Source: an uncultured Flavobacteriaceae bacterium
GTDB taxonomy: Bacteria; Bacteroidota; Bacteroidia; Flavobacteriales; Flavobacteriaceae
Length of the DNA: 32,703 nucleotides
NCBI GenBank assembly: GCA_913048215.1
Contig: CAJWXC010000010.1
Coordinates: 1 to 32,703, forward strand
Direction of reading: 5' to 3'
Position numbers and translations under genes: made by a program. Below, piece after piece: positions 7,957-18,149 of this stretch; position 1 is the stretch's first letter; every line of letters begins with the position of its first letter. Below the pieces are notes generated by a model. The model saw nothing but the letters and a program-made list of their open reading frames with translations, ran no database searches and was not told the DNA's origin.

Positions 7957-9327
7957 TCAGGTGCCACCGGTGATAAGAATAAAAGTGATAGAACCCGCAG
8001 CAAAACCTATTAAGGCCAGCCAAGATATTTTTTTAAGATACCAAATAAAATCGATGCGCTCCATGCCCATAGCGGCTACTCCTGCTGCAGAACCGATGAT
8101 AAGCATACTTCCGCCTGTACCAGCAGAAAATGCTATAAAATGCCAAAGCAAACTATCTGTCTCTGCTGTATACATACCCATGGAGGCTGCTACAAGTGGA
8201 ACATTGTCTATAATAGCAGATAAAACGCCCAACAGCATCACTACAATATCCTGTGAGGGAATGGCACTATTTAAAATTTCGGCTACATACCGGAGTGTTC
8301 CTACCGGATCTCCATTTTCTGCAACACCATACACCAAACTTTCCAGACCTGCCACAGCCATCAAAATTCCTAAGAAAAATAATATACTTGAAATTTCGAT
8401 ACGAGATAATGCTTTGTGGGCAGAATATAGATGACGTCTTTCTTTACTAAAGTCTTCTTCTGGATGGATGTATTCTGAAACTAGCCAAACAACACCCAGG
8501 GCCAACATCATGCCAATATATGGAGGCAAATGAGTGAGCGTTTTAAAAATAGGTACAGATACAATCATACCAAGACCAAGAAAGAGCATCTTCTTGCTAC
8601 TTAGGAGTCTTTCATTAGGTATTCCTTTATCGGGGGCAACTTGGATTTCACCCCTAAAGGCAGGTAAAAAAGACGCGATAAAAAAGGGAACAATAAAACA
8701 TATTACAGAAGGTATCACTACATACTCTATAAGCCCCAAAGCAGTTACATTTTTTGCAATCCATAACATGGTAGTGGTCACATCTCCAATGGGAGACCAT
8801 GCACCCCCTGCATTTGCCGCTATCACAACCATAGCCGCAAACCACAACCGCTCCTCACGCTGTATAATTAATTTACGTAGTAAAGTAACCAGTACAATTG
8901 TGGCCGTTAGGTTATCAATGATAGCAGATAAAATAAAAGCTAAAATTCCAATAATCCATAACAACCTTTTTTTACTTTTTGTTTGTACTGCAGCTTTTAA
9001 GACTTCAAAACCGCGATGCAAGTCAATAATCTCAACAATGGTCATAGCACCTATTAAGAAAATTAGAATTTCTGCGGTTTTCCCAAGATGATGTAACAGA
9101 GTATTTTCAAAACCATGCTCAGCTTGTTCACCTCCAGAGGCAAAACTAAAGGTAGTTTCATAGGTGTCTATTACATCAAACCAACCCGCATAAAAACCTA
9201 CAGCCAAAACACCCCAAATAAGTGCTGCCATTAGAAGAGCCGGAACTGTTTTATCTAATCGTAGAGGATGCTCTAAGGTAATTGACAAATAACCAATTAC
9301 AAATAGTACTATGATGATTGATTCCAT
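7957..9327 (-). CDS. nhaD: Na+/H+ antiporter NhaD
   Basis: Polytopic membrane protein with NhaD-like motifs: LIFLIGAMTIVEIIDLHRGFEVL, ILSAIIDNLTATIVLVTLLRKL, AANAGGAWSPIGDVTTTMLWI, IIDNVPLVAASMGMY, GTGGSMLIIGSAAGVAAMGMERI. Confidence 0.92.
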   Translation of the reverse strand: MESIIIVLFVIGYLSITLEHPLRLDKTVPALLMAALIWGVLAVGFYAGWFDVIDTYETTFSFASGGEQAEHGFENTLLHHLGKTAEILIFLIGAMTIVEIIDLHRGFEVLKAAVQTKSKKRLLWIIGILAFILSAIIDNLTATIVLVTLLRKLIIQREERLWFAAMVVIAANAGGAWSPIGDVTTTMLWIAKNVTALGLIEYVVIPSVICFIVPFFIASFLPAFRGEIQVAPDKGIPNERLLSSKKMLFLGLGMIVSVPIFKTLTHLPPYIGMMLALGVVWLVSEYIHPEEDFSKERRHLYSAHKALSRIEISSILFFLGILMAVAGLESLVYGVAENGDPVGTLRYVAEILNSAIPSQDIVVMLLGVLSAIIDNVPLVAASMGMYTAETDSLLWHFIAFSAGTGGSMLIIGSAAGVAAMGMERIDFIWYLKKISWLALIGFAAGSITFILITGGT

Positions 9328-9348
9328 AAATAAATAACTATATAAACT

Positions 9349-10575
9349 TTAAACTAATTGTTTTAAGGCAATTTCAAAAGCAGTGTTACTAATGTTCGTT
9401 TTGCTATTATTAGCGGTGTATGTATCTTCAATGGCTTTTTTAATAACATTTGATGTATCATTGAAAATTGCCTGGTCGGTCATCAGCACTTTGCCTTCCA
9501 TAAAGTAGGCAAATACTCTTGCCATTCCGCAATTACTGATAAAATCAGGAATTAGAGAAACACGATGGTCTGTATACTCCATGATACTTCCAAAGAAAAT
9601 TTCTTTATCTGCAAAAGGAACATTTGCTCCACAAGATATTACCTCAAGCCCGTTTTCAATTAAGCTAGTAATTTGATCCTTAGTAATCAATCTTGAAGCA
9701 GCGCAAGGAGCAAAAACATCACACTCTAATGCCCAAATTTGTTCATTCATTTGCTCAAAAGACAGCATATTATCTGCCACTAGAGTATTTCCATCTTTTT
9801 TATGATAGAGTTCGGTAATTTGCTCAAAAGAAAAACCATCTGGGTTTATAACTCCACCTACTCTGTCTATAATACCAACAATTTTGGCTCCCATTTGGGC
9901 TAAGTAAAAGGCGGCCGCAGCCCCTACATTTCCGAATCCTTGAATTATTGCTTTTTTACCCTTTACATCTCCCCCGTATATATCGTAGTAGTGACGTACT
10001 GCTTGTGCAACACCAAAACCTGTAATCATGTCTGCTATGGTGTATTTTTTTGAAACATCTGGAGAAAAATTTGTGTTTTCAATTACCTTAATAACACCCT
10101 GACGCAACTGCCCAATTCTATTTATTTTATCTGCTTGTGAGGGGTTAAAATGGCCGTTAAAGACTCCCTCCTGAGGATGCCAAACACCACTTTGCTCTGT
10201 AATTGGAATAACCTCATGAATCTCATCTACATTTAAATCTCCACCAGTGCCGTAGTATGATTTTAATAGCGGTGATACCGCTTTGTACCAGCGTTCTAAA
10301 ACCCCTGTTTTGCGAGGATCTTGTGGGTCAAAATTAATACCAGATTTGGCACCTCCAATGGCAGGACCACTCACTGTAAATTTAACTTCCATGGTTTTGG
10401 CCAATGACAACACTTCATTTTCATTTAAACCTATACGCATTCTTGTTCCTCCACCAGCAGCGCCACCGCGAAGTGAATTAATGACAGTCCAGCCTTCTGC
10501 CTCTGTTTGTGAATCTCTCCAGTGAAAAACAATTTCAGGATGCTTTTCTTCGTATTTTTTTAGTAATTCTTTCAT
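9349..10575 (-). CDS. Glu/Leu/Phe/Val family amino-acid dehydrogenase
   Basis: SLRGGAAGGGTRMR, MEVKFTVSGPAIGGAKSGINFDPQDP, YYGTGGDLNVDE, IQGFGNVGAAAAFYLAQMGAKIVGIIDRVGGV, GANVPF. Confidence 0.9.
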   Translation of the reverse strand: MKELLKKYEEKHPEIVFHWRDSQTEAEGWTVINSLRGGAAGGGTRMRIGLNENEVLSLAKTMEVKFTVSGPAIGGAKSGINFDPQDPRKTGVLERWYKAVSPLLKSYYGTGGDLNVDEIHEVIPITEQSGVWHPQEGVFNGHFNPSQADKINRIGQLRQGVIKVIENTNFSPDVSKKYTIADMITGFGVAQAVRHYYDIYGGDVKGKKAIIQGFGNVGAAAAFYLAQMGAKIVGIIDRVGGVINPDGFSFEQITELYHKKDGNTLVADNMLSFEQMNEQIWALECDVFAPCAASRLITKDQITSLIENGLEVISCGANVPFADKEIFFGSIMEYTDHRVSLIPDFISNCGMARVFAYFMEGKVLMTDQAIFNDTSNVIKKAIEDTYTANNSKTNISNTAFEIALKQLV

Positions 10576-10908
10576 AATAGTTTATGCTTTTAACTTGTTT
10601 TTTATTTTTAAGATACATCTCTTGATTTACAAGAGCAATCTGCAAGGTCTTTGAAAAAAATAAAGCATAGCTAAAGCTGTGTCATGAAGAAATATTTATA
10701 GATTAGATAAAATAGTTTAGTACTATTTAAAAGCAACAAATGTATTGACAATGTATTTAAATTTATTTGCTCAATACTAACACATTCTGATACTTATACA
10801 AAGATAAAAAAATGAGGTGTGCCATAAGTTCATTTTCTTTAAAATTTACATCTCTTTGGTAATGAAATTTAAAAATTACCTACAGGAAATCCCTAGAGGT
10901 GTGTGTTT

Positions 10909-11337
10909 TTAGACATTTTTATTTTCTTGCTCAATTTGTTCCCACATCTTATCGCTATTGAGCCTAAAGGTACCTACATAATCCCAATTACACTCATTGG
11001 GGGCAATTAAAGAGAGCCAAACATCATTGTTGTCTTTTCTGTACAAAAAATATACTTGACCCAGAATAGGCTCAAAGCTAAAACTGGCGCTGTATATAAG
11101 GTTGTTGTATTCAAATTGCTCCATCATTAAATCATAAGAGGCCTTTAGGTCATCAAACTGAGATTTGAATTGATGGTTTACTTTGTGGATATTAGCATTT
11201 TTCCAAGAAGTGATATCTTCTGGAATAATAGCAGGGGCACCCAAGTTTGTTGCATAGGGCGTTATAGCAGCACTATACTTTTGTGTTGTTTGATCAAAGA
11301 CCACTTGGTCTGGTTTTTTTTCTTTGGATGCGGGCAT
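10909..11337 (-). CDS. DUF2452-like protein
   Basis: DQTTQKYSAAITPYATNLGAPAIIPEDI...ANIHKVNHQFKSQFDDLKASYDLMMEQFEYNNLIYSASFSFEPILGQVYFLYRK resembles the DUF2452 family. Confidence 0.75.
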   Translation of the reverse strand: MPASKEKKPDQVVFDQTTQKYSAAITPYATNLGAPAIIPEDITSWKNANIHKVNHQFKSQFDDLKASYDLMMEQFEYNNLIYSASFSFEPILGQVYFLYRKDNNDVWLSLIAPNECNWDYVGTFRLNSDKMWEQIEQENKNV

Positions 11338-11440
11338 GCGCTATAGGTAGATTTTTTTCAAAGATACTTTGAAGAGGGAGAACTGAATTAAGATTTTGAA
11401 AACTTTAAGAAATAACAGAAGATTACCTATTTTTTAAAAT

Positions 11441-12499
11441 TCAAGGTACAAAAACAACCCCACTGCTGTGATCTTTACTTGCCCCAGTTACACTGGCCAA
11501 ACAATTTACCTCATCTCTTAATTTTAAAACTCCTAAAAGACCAAAAATTAGAGCCTCCTTAAATTCTGTGAGTGTTTCATTGGGCACTACCAAAGAAACA
11601 TCAATAAGTGCTTTTATTTGCTCCAATAAAAAACGATTGTATGCACCTCCACCTGTAACTAGCACCCTACTCCCAACATCTAATTCCTGTGCTATTTGGC
11701 TTGCAAAATGCGCAACACAGGTTCTTAATATATCTTCTTCTTTTGCTTTAGAGGCTTCTAATATGGGCATTATTTCTCTATGCACCCATTCTACACCCAA
11801 GGACTTTGGAAAAGCCTGTTTATAAAAAGGTAAGACCTGTAATTTTTCAAGTATGGTAGGTAAAATTTGACCAGATCTCGCAAGTTCACCTCCAGAGTCA
11901 TAGGGCATTGCTAATTTTTGAGCATAGTGATTCATCACCACATTAACAGGACAAATATCATAGGCAATACAGACCCCATCATTTACTTTAGAGATATTAG
12001 CAAATCCTCCAAGGTTCAGGCAATAGTCGTATTGTGAAAAAAGAAGTCTGTCACCAATTGGAACAAGGGGAGCTCCTTGACCCCCAAAAAGCAAATCCTG
12101 AACTCTAAAATCACAAACAACTGTTTGTTGTATTTGTTTTGATATCTGTTCTAAATTTCCAATTTGTAATGTGACTCCCTGATTTGGCTGATGTAGAACG
12201 GTATGACCGTGACTACATACAGCGTCCAAATCTTTGATGTTGTTATCTGTAATAAATGTTTTAATAATAGCTCCCAAATACTCGGTATACTCCAAATCAA
12301 GTTGAGTTAACTCCTTAGAGGAGAAATCTACTGCACTTTGTAATTTACTCTTCCAATGGTTTGAGTATGCAATGGTTTTTGCAAGGGGCATCTTAAAGGT
12401 TATACTTTCTTGCATATCAAAATAACAAAGTGCCAAATCTACCCCATCAAGTGAGGTCCCACTCATCACACCCAACACTTTATAACTTTGTTTTTTCAT
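11441..12499 (-). CDS. anmK: Anhydro-N-acetylmuramic acid kinase
   Basis: VMSGTSLDGVDLALCYF, CSHGHTVLHQP, TLQIGNLEQISKQ, VVCDFRVQDLLFGGQGAPLVPIGDRLLF, CLNLGGFANIS, VTGGGAYNRFLLEQI. Confidence 0.95.
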   Translation of the reverse strand: MKKQSYKVLGVMSGTSLDGVDLALCYFDMQESITFKMPLAKTIAYSNHWKSKLQSAVDFSSKELTQLDLEYTEYLGAIIKTFITDNNIKDLDAVCSHGHTVLHQPNQGVTLQIGNLEQISKQIQQTVVCDFRVQDLLFGGQGAPLVPIGDRLLFSQYDYCLNLGGFANISKVNDGVCIAYDICPVNVVMNHYAQKLAMPYDSGGELARSGQILPTILEKLQVLPFYKQAFPKSLGVEWVHREIMPILEASKAKEEDILRTCVAHFASQIAQELDVGSRVLVTGGGAYNRFLLEQIKALIDVSLVVPNETLTEFKEALIFGLLGVLKLRDEVNCLASVTGASKDHSSGVVFVP

Positions 12500-12660
12500 A
12501 CCTTAAATATCACAAAAAAAAGACAATAGATAACCAAGGTGACAACAATTTATTTATGGCCATAAAGGTGATCCTAATTACAGCAATAAAACAAAAATAA
12601 CATAGTTTTATACTAGCAATGCAAAAACACAATAATTACATATTTGGCAATAATTACTCT

Positions 12661-12691
12661 TTTGAGAATTATGTTTTTAGCACTATCTTTA
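12661..12691 (+). promoter_or_regulatory. Bacteroidota-type promoter of the acyl-CoA dehydrogenase gene
   Basis: TTTG (12661-12664) - N19 - TATCTTTA (12684-12691), about 37 nt before the ATG at 12728. Confidence 0.7.
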
Positions 12692-12727
12692 CAAACACAT
12701 CATTTTATTGAATTTTAAACAAAATAT

Positions 12728-13870
12728 ATGGATTTTAATCTATCAGAAGAACACTTAATGATACGCGAGGCAGCTCGTGATTTTGCAAAACAAGAATTAC
12801 TTCCAGGTGTTGTTGAACGTGACAACAAGCAAGAATTCCCAAAAGAGCAGGTAAGAAAGATGGGGGAACTTGGCTTTATGGGCATGATGGTAGATCCAAA
12901 ATACGGCGGTGGCGGTATGGATACTCTTAGCTATGCAATAGTAGTAGAAGAGTTAAGTAAGGTAGATGCCTCCTGTTCTGTGATAGTTTCTGTAAATAAC
13001 TCATTGGTGTGCTATGGTATAGAACAATACGGAACCGAGCAACAAAAGGAAAAATATTTAACAAAACTAGCTACTGGAGAGGCATTAGGAGCTTTTTGTT
13101 TAAGTGAGCCAGAGGCGGGTAGTGACGCAACATCACAAAAAACAACAGCCATAGACAAAGGTGATCATTATGTTTTAAACGGCACAAAAAACTGGATTAC
13201 AAATGGTGGTAGTGCAGATTACTATTTAGTAATTGCCCAAACAGACAAAGAAAAAGGACACCGTGGCATCAACGCTTTTATTGTTGAAAAATCATGGGAT
13301 GGTTTTGAAATAGGCCCAAAGGAAGATAAACTCGGTATCAGGGGTAGTGATACTCACACATTAAACTTTAATGATGTAAAGGTGCCTAAAGAAAATAGAA
13401 TTGGTGAAGACGGCTTTGGCTTTAAGTTTGCCATGAAAACACTCTCTGGAGGGCGCATTGGTATTGCCGCACAGGCTCTTGGTATTGCAGCAGGAGCATT
13501 TGAAATGGCTCGTGATTACTCTAAAATTAGAAAATCATTTGGTACAGAAATTTGCAACCACCAAGCCATTGCATTTAAACTTGCAGACATGCACCTTGAA
13601 ATTGAAGCAGCACGCTATTTGGTGTATAAATCTGCCTGGGACAAAGACAATTCAAAAAACTACGACATGTCAAGCGCTATGGCAAAACTAAAAGCAAGTA
13701 AGGTTGCCATGGAGGTTACAGTAGAGGCTGTTCAAATTCATGGTGGTAATGGTTTTGTTAAAGAATATCATGTAGAGAGAATGATGCGTGACGCCAAAAT
13801 CACTCAGATATATGAAGGTACCAGTGAAATTCAAAAAATTGTTATATCAAGAAGCTTATTAAAAGACTAG
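12728..13870 (+). CDS. Acyl-CoA dehydrogenase
   Basis: ACAD motifs: GAFCLSEPEAGSDATSQKTTA, YVLNGTKNWITNGG, GIAAQALGIAAGAFEMARDYSKIRKSFG, QIHGGNGFVKEYHVERMMRDAKITQIYEGTSEIQKIVISRSLL. Confidence 0.95.
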   Translation: MDFNLSEEHLMIREAARDFAKQELLPGVVERDNKQEFPKEQVRKMGELGFMGMMVDPKYGGGGMDTLSYAIVVEELSKVDASCSVIVSVNNSLVCYGIEQYGTEQQKEKYLTKLATGEALGAFCLSEPEAGSDATSQKTTAIDKGDHYVLNGTKNWITNGGSADYYLVIAQTDKEKGHRGINAFIVEKSWDGFEIGPKEDKLGIRGSDTHTLNFNDVKVPKENRIGEDGFGFKFAMKTLSGGRIGIAAQALGIAAGAFEMARDYSKIRKSFGTEICNHQAIAFKLADMHLEIEAARYLVYKSAWDKDNSKNYDMSSAMAKLKASKVAMEVTVEAVQIHGGNGFVKEYHVERMMRDAKITQIYEGTSEIQKIVISRSLLKD

Positions 13871-13888
13871 CTTATTGATTCTAAATAA

Positions 13889-13924
13889 CAAAAAACCCTA
13901 ACCAGTAAGTTAGGGTTTTGTTAT
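13889..13924. terminator. Bidirectional terminator between acyl-CoA dehydrogenase and der
   Basis: aaaaccctaac-cagtaa-gttagggtttt inverted repeat between convergent genes. Confidence 0.8.
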
Positions 13925-13946
13925 TGTATAGCTTAATGCAATTGCG

Positions 13947-15248
13947 TTATTTCTTTCTTATAAAAACAGTTACTGGTACACCATGAAAATCAAACTCTTT
14001 ACGTAGTTGGTTTTCTAAAAAGCGTTTGTATGGTTCTTTTACATACTGAGGTAAGTTAGCAAAAAAAGCAAAGCTTGGCCATGGTGTTGGCAACTGTGTC
14101 ACATACTTTATTTTAATGTATTTCCCTTTGTATTGTGGCGGAGATGTATGTTGTATGATAGGCAACATGGTATCATTAAGAGTACTTGTTTTGATTTTTT
14201 TTGTGCGGTTTTCATACACCTCAACAGCTGTTTCAATGGCCTTGTAAATGCGCTGCTTGTTGAGCACAGACATAAAGACAATGGGCACATCAGTGTAGGG
14301 CTCACATTGTTTTTTTATATACTTCTCAAAATCCTTAGCGCTTTGATTGTCTTTCTCAATTAAATCCCACTTATTGGCCAAAATAACAACTCCTTTGTTG
14401 TTTCTATGGGCAAGCCAAAATATGTTTTGTACCTGTCCATCAAAACCACGAGAGGCATCAAACACTAAGATAATAACATCACAATGCTCTATGGCTCTAA
14501 CGCTTCTCATTACAGAGTAAAACTCTAGATCTTCTTTTACTTTACTCTTTTTACGGATACCAGCGGTATCCACCAAATTAAACTCAAAACCAAAACGCTT
14601 GTACCTGGTATCAATACTATCACGTGTTGTACCGGCAATGTCTGTTACGATGTATCTGTCTTCTCCAATTAATGCATTGATAAAAGAAGATTTTCCAGCA
14701 TTTGGACGTCCTACTACCGCAAATCTTGGAAGGGTTTCTTCGGTTTCTTCAAGGGCCTGTGGAAGTGCCTTAACTAAATCATCAAGTAAATCTCCAGTGC
14801 CACCTCCATTGATACTTGAGATGGTATAAAAACGCTCAAAACCAAGAGAATAAAACTCTACGGCATCTTGGGCTCTTTTTGAATTATCTACTTTGTTTAT
14901 GGCAAGAAAAACAGGTTTTTTACTTTTTCTTAGAAGTTGCGCTACATCTTCATCCATGCCTGTTACACCACTCTCTACCTCCACCATAAAAATAATAGCA
15001 TCTGCCTCATCAATGGCCAGCTCCACTTGCTTATCAATCTCGGTCTCAAAAATATCATCACTACCAACAACATATCCACCCGTGTCGATGAGGGAAAACT
15101 CTTTACCGTTCCAGTCACTCTTTCCGTAATGGCGATCTCTAGTAACACCACTCACTGCATCTACAATAGCCTCACGACGTTGTATTAACCTATTAAAAAA
15201 TGTAGACTTCCCTACGTTTGGACGACCTACAATAGCAACAATACTCAT
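13947..15248 (-). CDS. der: Ribosome biogenesis GTPase Der (EngA)
   Basis: Two tandem G domains ([14 protein letters not shown]...DTGGY...NKVD and [14 protein letters not shown]...DTAGIRKK...NKWD) plus KH-like C-terminus. Confidence 0.97.
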   Translation of the reverse strand: MSIVAIVGRPNVGKSTFFNRLIQRREAIVDAVSGVTRDRHYGKSDWNGKEFSLIDTGGYVVGSDDIFETEIDKQVELAIDEADAIIFMVEVESGVTGMDEDVAQLLRKSKKPVFLAINKVDNSKRAQDAVEFYSLGFERFYTISSINGGGTGDLLDDLVKALPQALEETEETLPRFAVVGRPNAGKSSFINALIGEDRYIVTDIAGTTRDSIDTRYKRFGFEFNLVDTAGIRKKSKVKEDLEFYSVMRSVRAIEHCDVIILVFDASRGFDGQVQNIFWLAHRNNKGVVILANKWDLIEKDNQSAKDFEKYIKKQCEPYTDVPIVFMSVLNKQRIYKAIETAVEVYENRTKKIKTSTLNDTMLPIIQHTSPPQYKGKYIKIKYVTQLPTPWPSFAFFANLPQYVKEPYKRFLENQLRKEFDFHGVPVTVFIRKK

Positions 15249-15351
15249 AGTTTCTGAAATTTTCTAGTCTGCAAAAATACTCTTTTAGATTTGATATTAG
15301 GCAGGAAGTACAGAGTCTTTATTTTCTCGGTATTTTGTGGTTTGAGAATTC

Positions 15352-16242
15352 CTAGCCGTTATAACCAAACCTGCGTAACTGCCTGTCATTATTACGCCAG
15401 TTTTTATTTACTTTCACATAAGTTTCTAGATGTATTTGTTTTCCAAAAAACTTTTCTAAATCTTTTCTAGACTCAACACCAATACGCTTTATAGCCTCAC
15501 CTTTATGGCCAATGATAATTCCTTTTTGAGAATCACGCTCTACCATTATTACAGCCCGTATTCTGATAATATCTTGGTCTTCAAAAAACTCTTCAGTCTC
15601 TATCTCGACGCTGTATGGAATTTCTTTTTTGTAGTGCATCAGTATTTTTTCTCTGATGGTCTCGTTTACAAAAAACCGCTCTGGCTTGTCTGTTAATTGG
15701 TCTTTGGGGTAAAATGCTGGTGATTGGGGCAGTAAATCTATAATGCGTTTAAAAACTTCTGAAACTCCAAAGTTTTCTAGGGCAGATATTGCAAATATTT
15801 CTGCGTTGGGCACTTTTTCTTGCCAAAGGTTCATAGCCTCTTTAAGCAAAGTCTCATCCCCTTTATCTATCTTATTTATAAGTAGTAAAACAGGGATTTT
15901 ACTATTTGTGATTTTACTAAAGAAAGCTTCATCTTTTAATTCTTTTTCACCCAGTTCTACGATGTACAATAAGACATCTGCATCATCAAAAGCAGATTTT
16001 ACAAAGTCCATCATACTCTCTTGGAGTTGGTATGCGGGCTTTATAATACCCGGTGTATCACTGAGTAACATCTGGAAATCATCTCCATTTACAATTCCTA
16101 AAATTCTGTGGCGCGTGGTTTGTGCCTTAGAGGTAATAATAGAGAGGCGTTCTCCAACAAAAGCATTCATAAGGGTACTCTTACCCACATTGGGATTACC
16201 AATGATATTTACAAAACCTGCTTTATGTGGTGTATTTTCCAT
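15352..16242 (-). CDS. era: GTPase Era
   Basis: GNPNVGKSTLMNAFVGERLSIITSKAQTTRHRILGIV, DTPGI, NKID, C-terminal KH domain GIIIGHKGEAIKRIGVESRKDLEKFFGKQIHLETYVKVNKNWRN. Confidence 0.97.
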   Translation of the reverse strand: MENTPHKAGFVNIIGNPNVGKSTLMNAFVGERLSIITSKAQTTRHRILGIVNGDDFQMLLSDTPGIIKPAYQLQESMMDFVKSAFDDADVLLYIVELGEKELKDEAFFSKITNSKIPVLLLINKIDKGDETLLKEAMNLWQEKVPNAEIFAISALENFGVSEVFKRIIDLLPQSPAFYPKDQLTDKPERFFVNETIREKILMHYKKEIPYSVEIETEEFFEDQDIIRIRAVIMVERDSQKGIIIGHKGEAIKRIGVESRKDLEKFFGKQIHLETYVKVNKNWRNNDRQLRRFGYNG

Positions 16243-16332
16243 GTAGCAAAGATAGCTACAAAAAACTCAGACCTCCCTCTTGGGTGTAGATAAATATTTC
16301 AACCAAGGGGTCCAAAATATACTGCCATATGA

Positions 16333-17343
16333 TTATTGCTTTTGTTCCCAATTCCAGGCAGACAATAAGGCCTGCTCTAGTGTGTGCTCGGCCTTCCAAC
16401 CTAGCACATTATTTGCCTTGGTGGTATCTGCAAAAGCCTGTGTGACATCTCCCTCTCGCTTATCTACAATTTTATAGTTTAATTTTTTTCCTGTGACAGT
16501 TTCAAAAGCGGTAATAACCTCCAAGACAGAAGATCCCTTTCCTGTCCCAACATTATAAAAATCAAAGTTAGTTGCTTGTTCGTTTTTTAGTAATTTTTTT
16601 AGGGCAGTAACATGTGCTTGTGCTAAATCTACCACATGAATATAATCTCTAATGGCAGTACCATCTGGAGTTGGATAATTATCACCAAAAACAGATAACT
16701 GCTCCCGTTGACCTGTTGCTGTTTGTGTTATGTAAGGCACCAAATTTTGAGGCACCCCGATAGGCAACTCTCCAATAAGGGCACTTTGATGCGCTCCAAT
16801 GGGATTGAAGTAACGCAGTGCTGTAGCGTTAATATTTGGGCTCACTCTGCAGGTATCTTGTATAATTTCCTCTCCAATTTGTTTGGTGTTTCCGTAGGGA
16901 GATTCTGCTTTTTTTATAGCGGCCATCTCGGTAATTGGCATTTGATCTGCTTGCCCATACACAGTACAAGAGGAACTGAAAATAAAAGAAGCCTGCTCTT
17001 TTTTCTGTAACTCTTGTAATAGATATACAAGGGTGCCAATATTGTTTTCATAATACAATAAGGGATTCTCTACACTCTCTCCAACAGCCTTAGATGCAGC
17101 AAAATGGATTACTCCCCCAATATCATCATACGTATTGAAAAAATTAGATACCGCAGATTTTTCTCTTAAATCTAACTGTTCAAATGCTGGGGTAATACCG
17201 GTAATAGCAACAATACCATCCAACACTTTAATGTCTGAGTTTGATAAATTGTCTATAATAACAACATCAAAACCTTCTTCCTGTAATCTCACAACTACAT
17301 GAGAGCCAATAAAACCTAAACCGCCTGTAACGAGAATTTTCAT
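16333..17343 (-). CDS. galE: UDP-glucose 4-epimerase
   Basis: MKILVTGGLGFIGSHVVVRL, SSSCTVYGQ, YGNTKQIGEEI, RYFNPIGAH, DGTAIRDYIHVVDLAQAHV, NVGTGKGSSVLEVI. Confidence 0.95.
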   Translation of the reverse strand: MKILVTGGLGFIGSHVVVRLQEEGFDVVIIDNLSNSDIKVLDGIVAITGITPAFEQLDLREKSAVSNFFNTYDDIGGVIHFAASKAVGESVENPLLYYENNIGTLVYLLQELQKKEQASFIFSSSCTVYGQADQMPITEMAAIKKAESPYGNTKQIGEEIIQDTCRVSPNINATALRYFNPIGAHQSALIGELPIGVPQNLVPYITQTATGQREQLSVFGDNYPTPDGTAIRDYIHVVDLAQAHVTALKKLLKNEQATNFDFYNVGTGKGSSVLEVITAFETVTGKKLNYKIVDKREGDVTQAFADTTKANNVLGWKAEHTLEQALLSAWNWEQKQ

Positions 17344-17582
17344 TTATGAAGTGTGTGTTTTAATTTAATACAAATATATTGATATTTATACATCAAAACT
17401 TAAATCACGGCTAGTGAATTTGAAATAAAACGATACCCTAAGAAAGTTTAAATCTTGTAAAAAAGAGATAGGATAGGTATTTTAAATTAGGTATTTTTAC
17501 CCTTACATATCACATTAATAAAGCTTTATTTTTGATAAAATTAAAATAGAATATAATCACCATCACTCCCTGAATAAAATAT

Positions 17583-18086
17583 ATGATCACAATAATAGCG
17601 GCGGCTGGCCAAAACAATGAACTTGGTAAAGACAATGATTTAATTTGGCATTTACCCGACGATTTTAAACGCTTTAAGGCCCTAACAACAGGACACTACA
17701 TTATCATGGGGCGTAAAACTTTTGAATCTTTTCCTAAGCCCTTGCCCAACAGAACACATATAATTATCACAAGAGATACTACCTACTGTCCAAAAATTTC
17801 GCCAGATCAAGAACAAAACATTATTGTAGTTCATTCTTTAGACCAAGCTTTGTTAAAAACTACTGGGCAACAAACGGTGTTTATTATTGGTGGTGGAGAG
17901 ATTTATAATTTATCTATGGAGGTTGCAGACAGGATAGAACTCACTAGAGTTCATGATAGATTTGAAGCAGATACTTTTTTTCCAGAAATTGACACAAGCC
18001 GTTGGCAAAAAACCTCAGAAATACATCATGATATAGATGAAAGACATCTACATAAGTTTACCTACCAGACTTGGGATCGCATTTAA
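17583..18086 (+). CDS. folA: Dihydrofolate reductase
   Basis: MITIIAAAGQNNELGKDNDLIWHLPDDFKRFKALTTGHYIIMGRKTFESFPKPLPNR, FIIGGGEIY. Confidence 0.96.
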   Translation: MITIIAAAGQNNELGKDNDLIWHLPDDFKRFKALTTGHYIIMGRKTFESFPKPLPNRTHIIITRDTTYCPKISPDQEQNIIVVHSLDQALLKTTGQQTVFIIGGGEIYNLSMEVADRIELTRVHDRFEADTFFPEIDTSRWQKTSEIHHDIDERHLHKFTYQTWDRI

Positions 18087-18149
18087 AAACTCGTGGCAAA
18101 TTATCATAAATAATAATCTTATTTTTAAAGCAAATAAAAAAAACAGACT

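Noticed and set aside
7961-8434. 157-aa plus-strand ORF antisense to nhaD
   Set aside because: Shadow ORF of nhaD with no independent evidence.
8534-9091. 185-aa plus-strand ORF antisense to nhaD
   Set aside because: Lies wholly inside the well-supported nhaD gene and lacks recognisable motifs; consistent with a shadow ORF.
10576-10908. 333-bp AT-rich gap upstream of the dehydrogenase as a possible ncRNA or riboswitch
   Set aside because: No convincing hairpin-terminator, conserved riboswitch motif or ORF found by eye.
15743-16246. 167-aa plus-strand ORF antisense to era
   Set aside because: Complement of conserved era coding sequence; no motifs.
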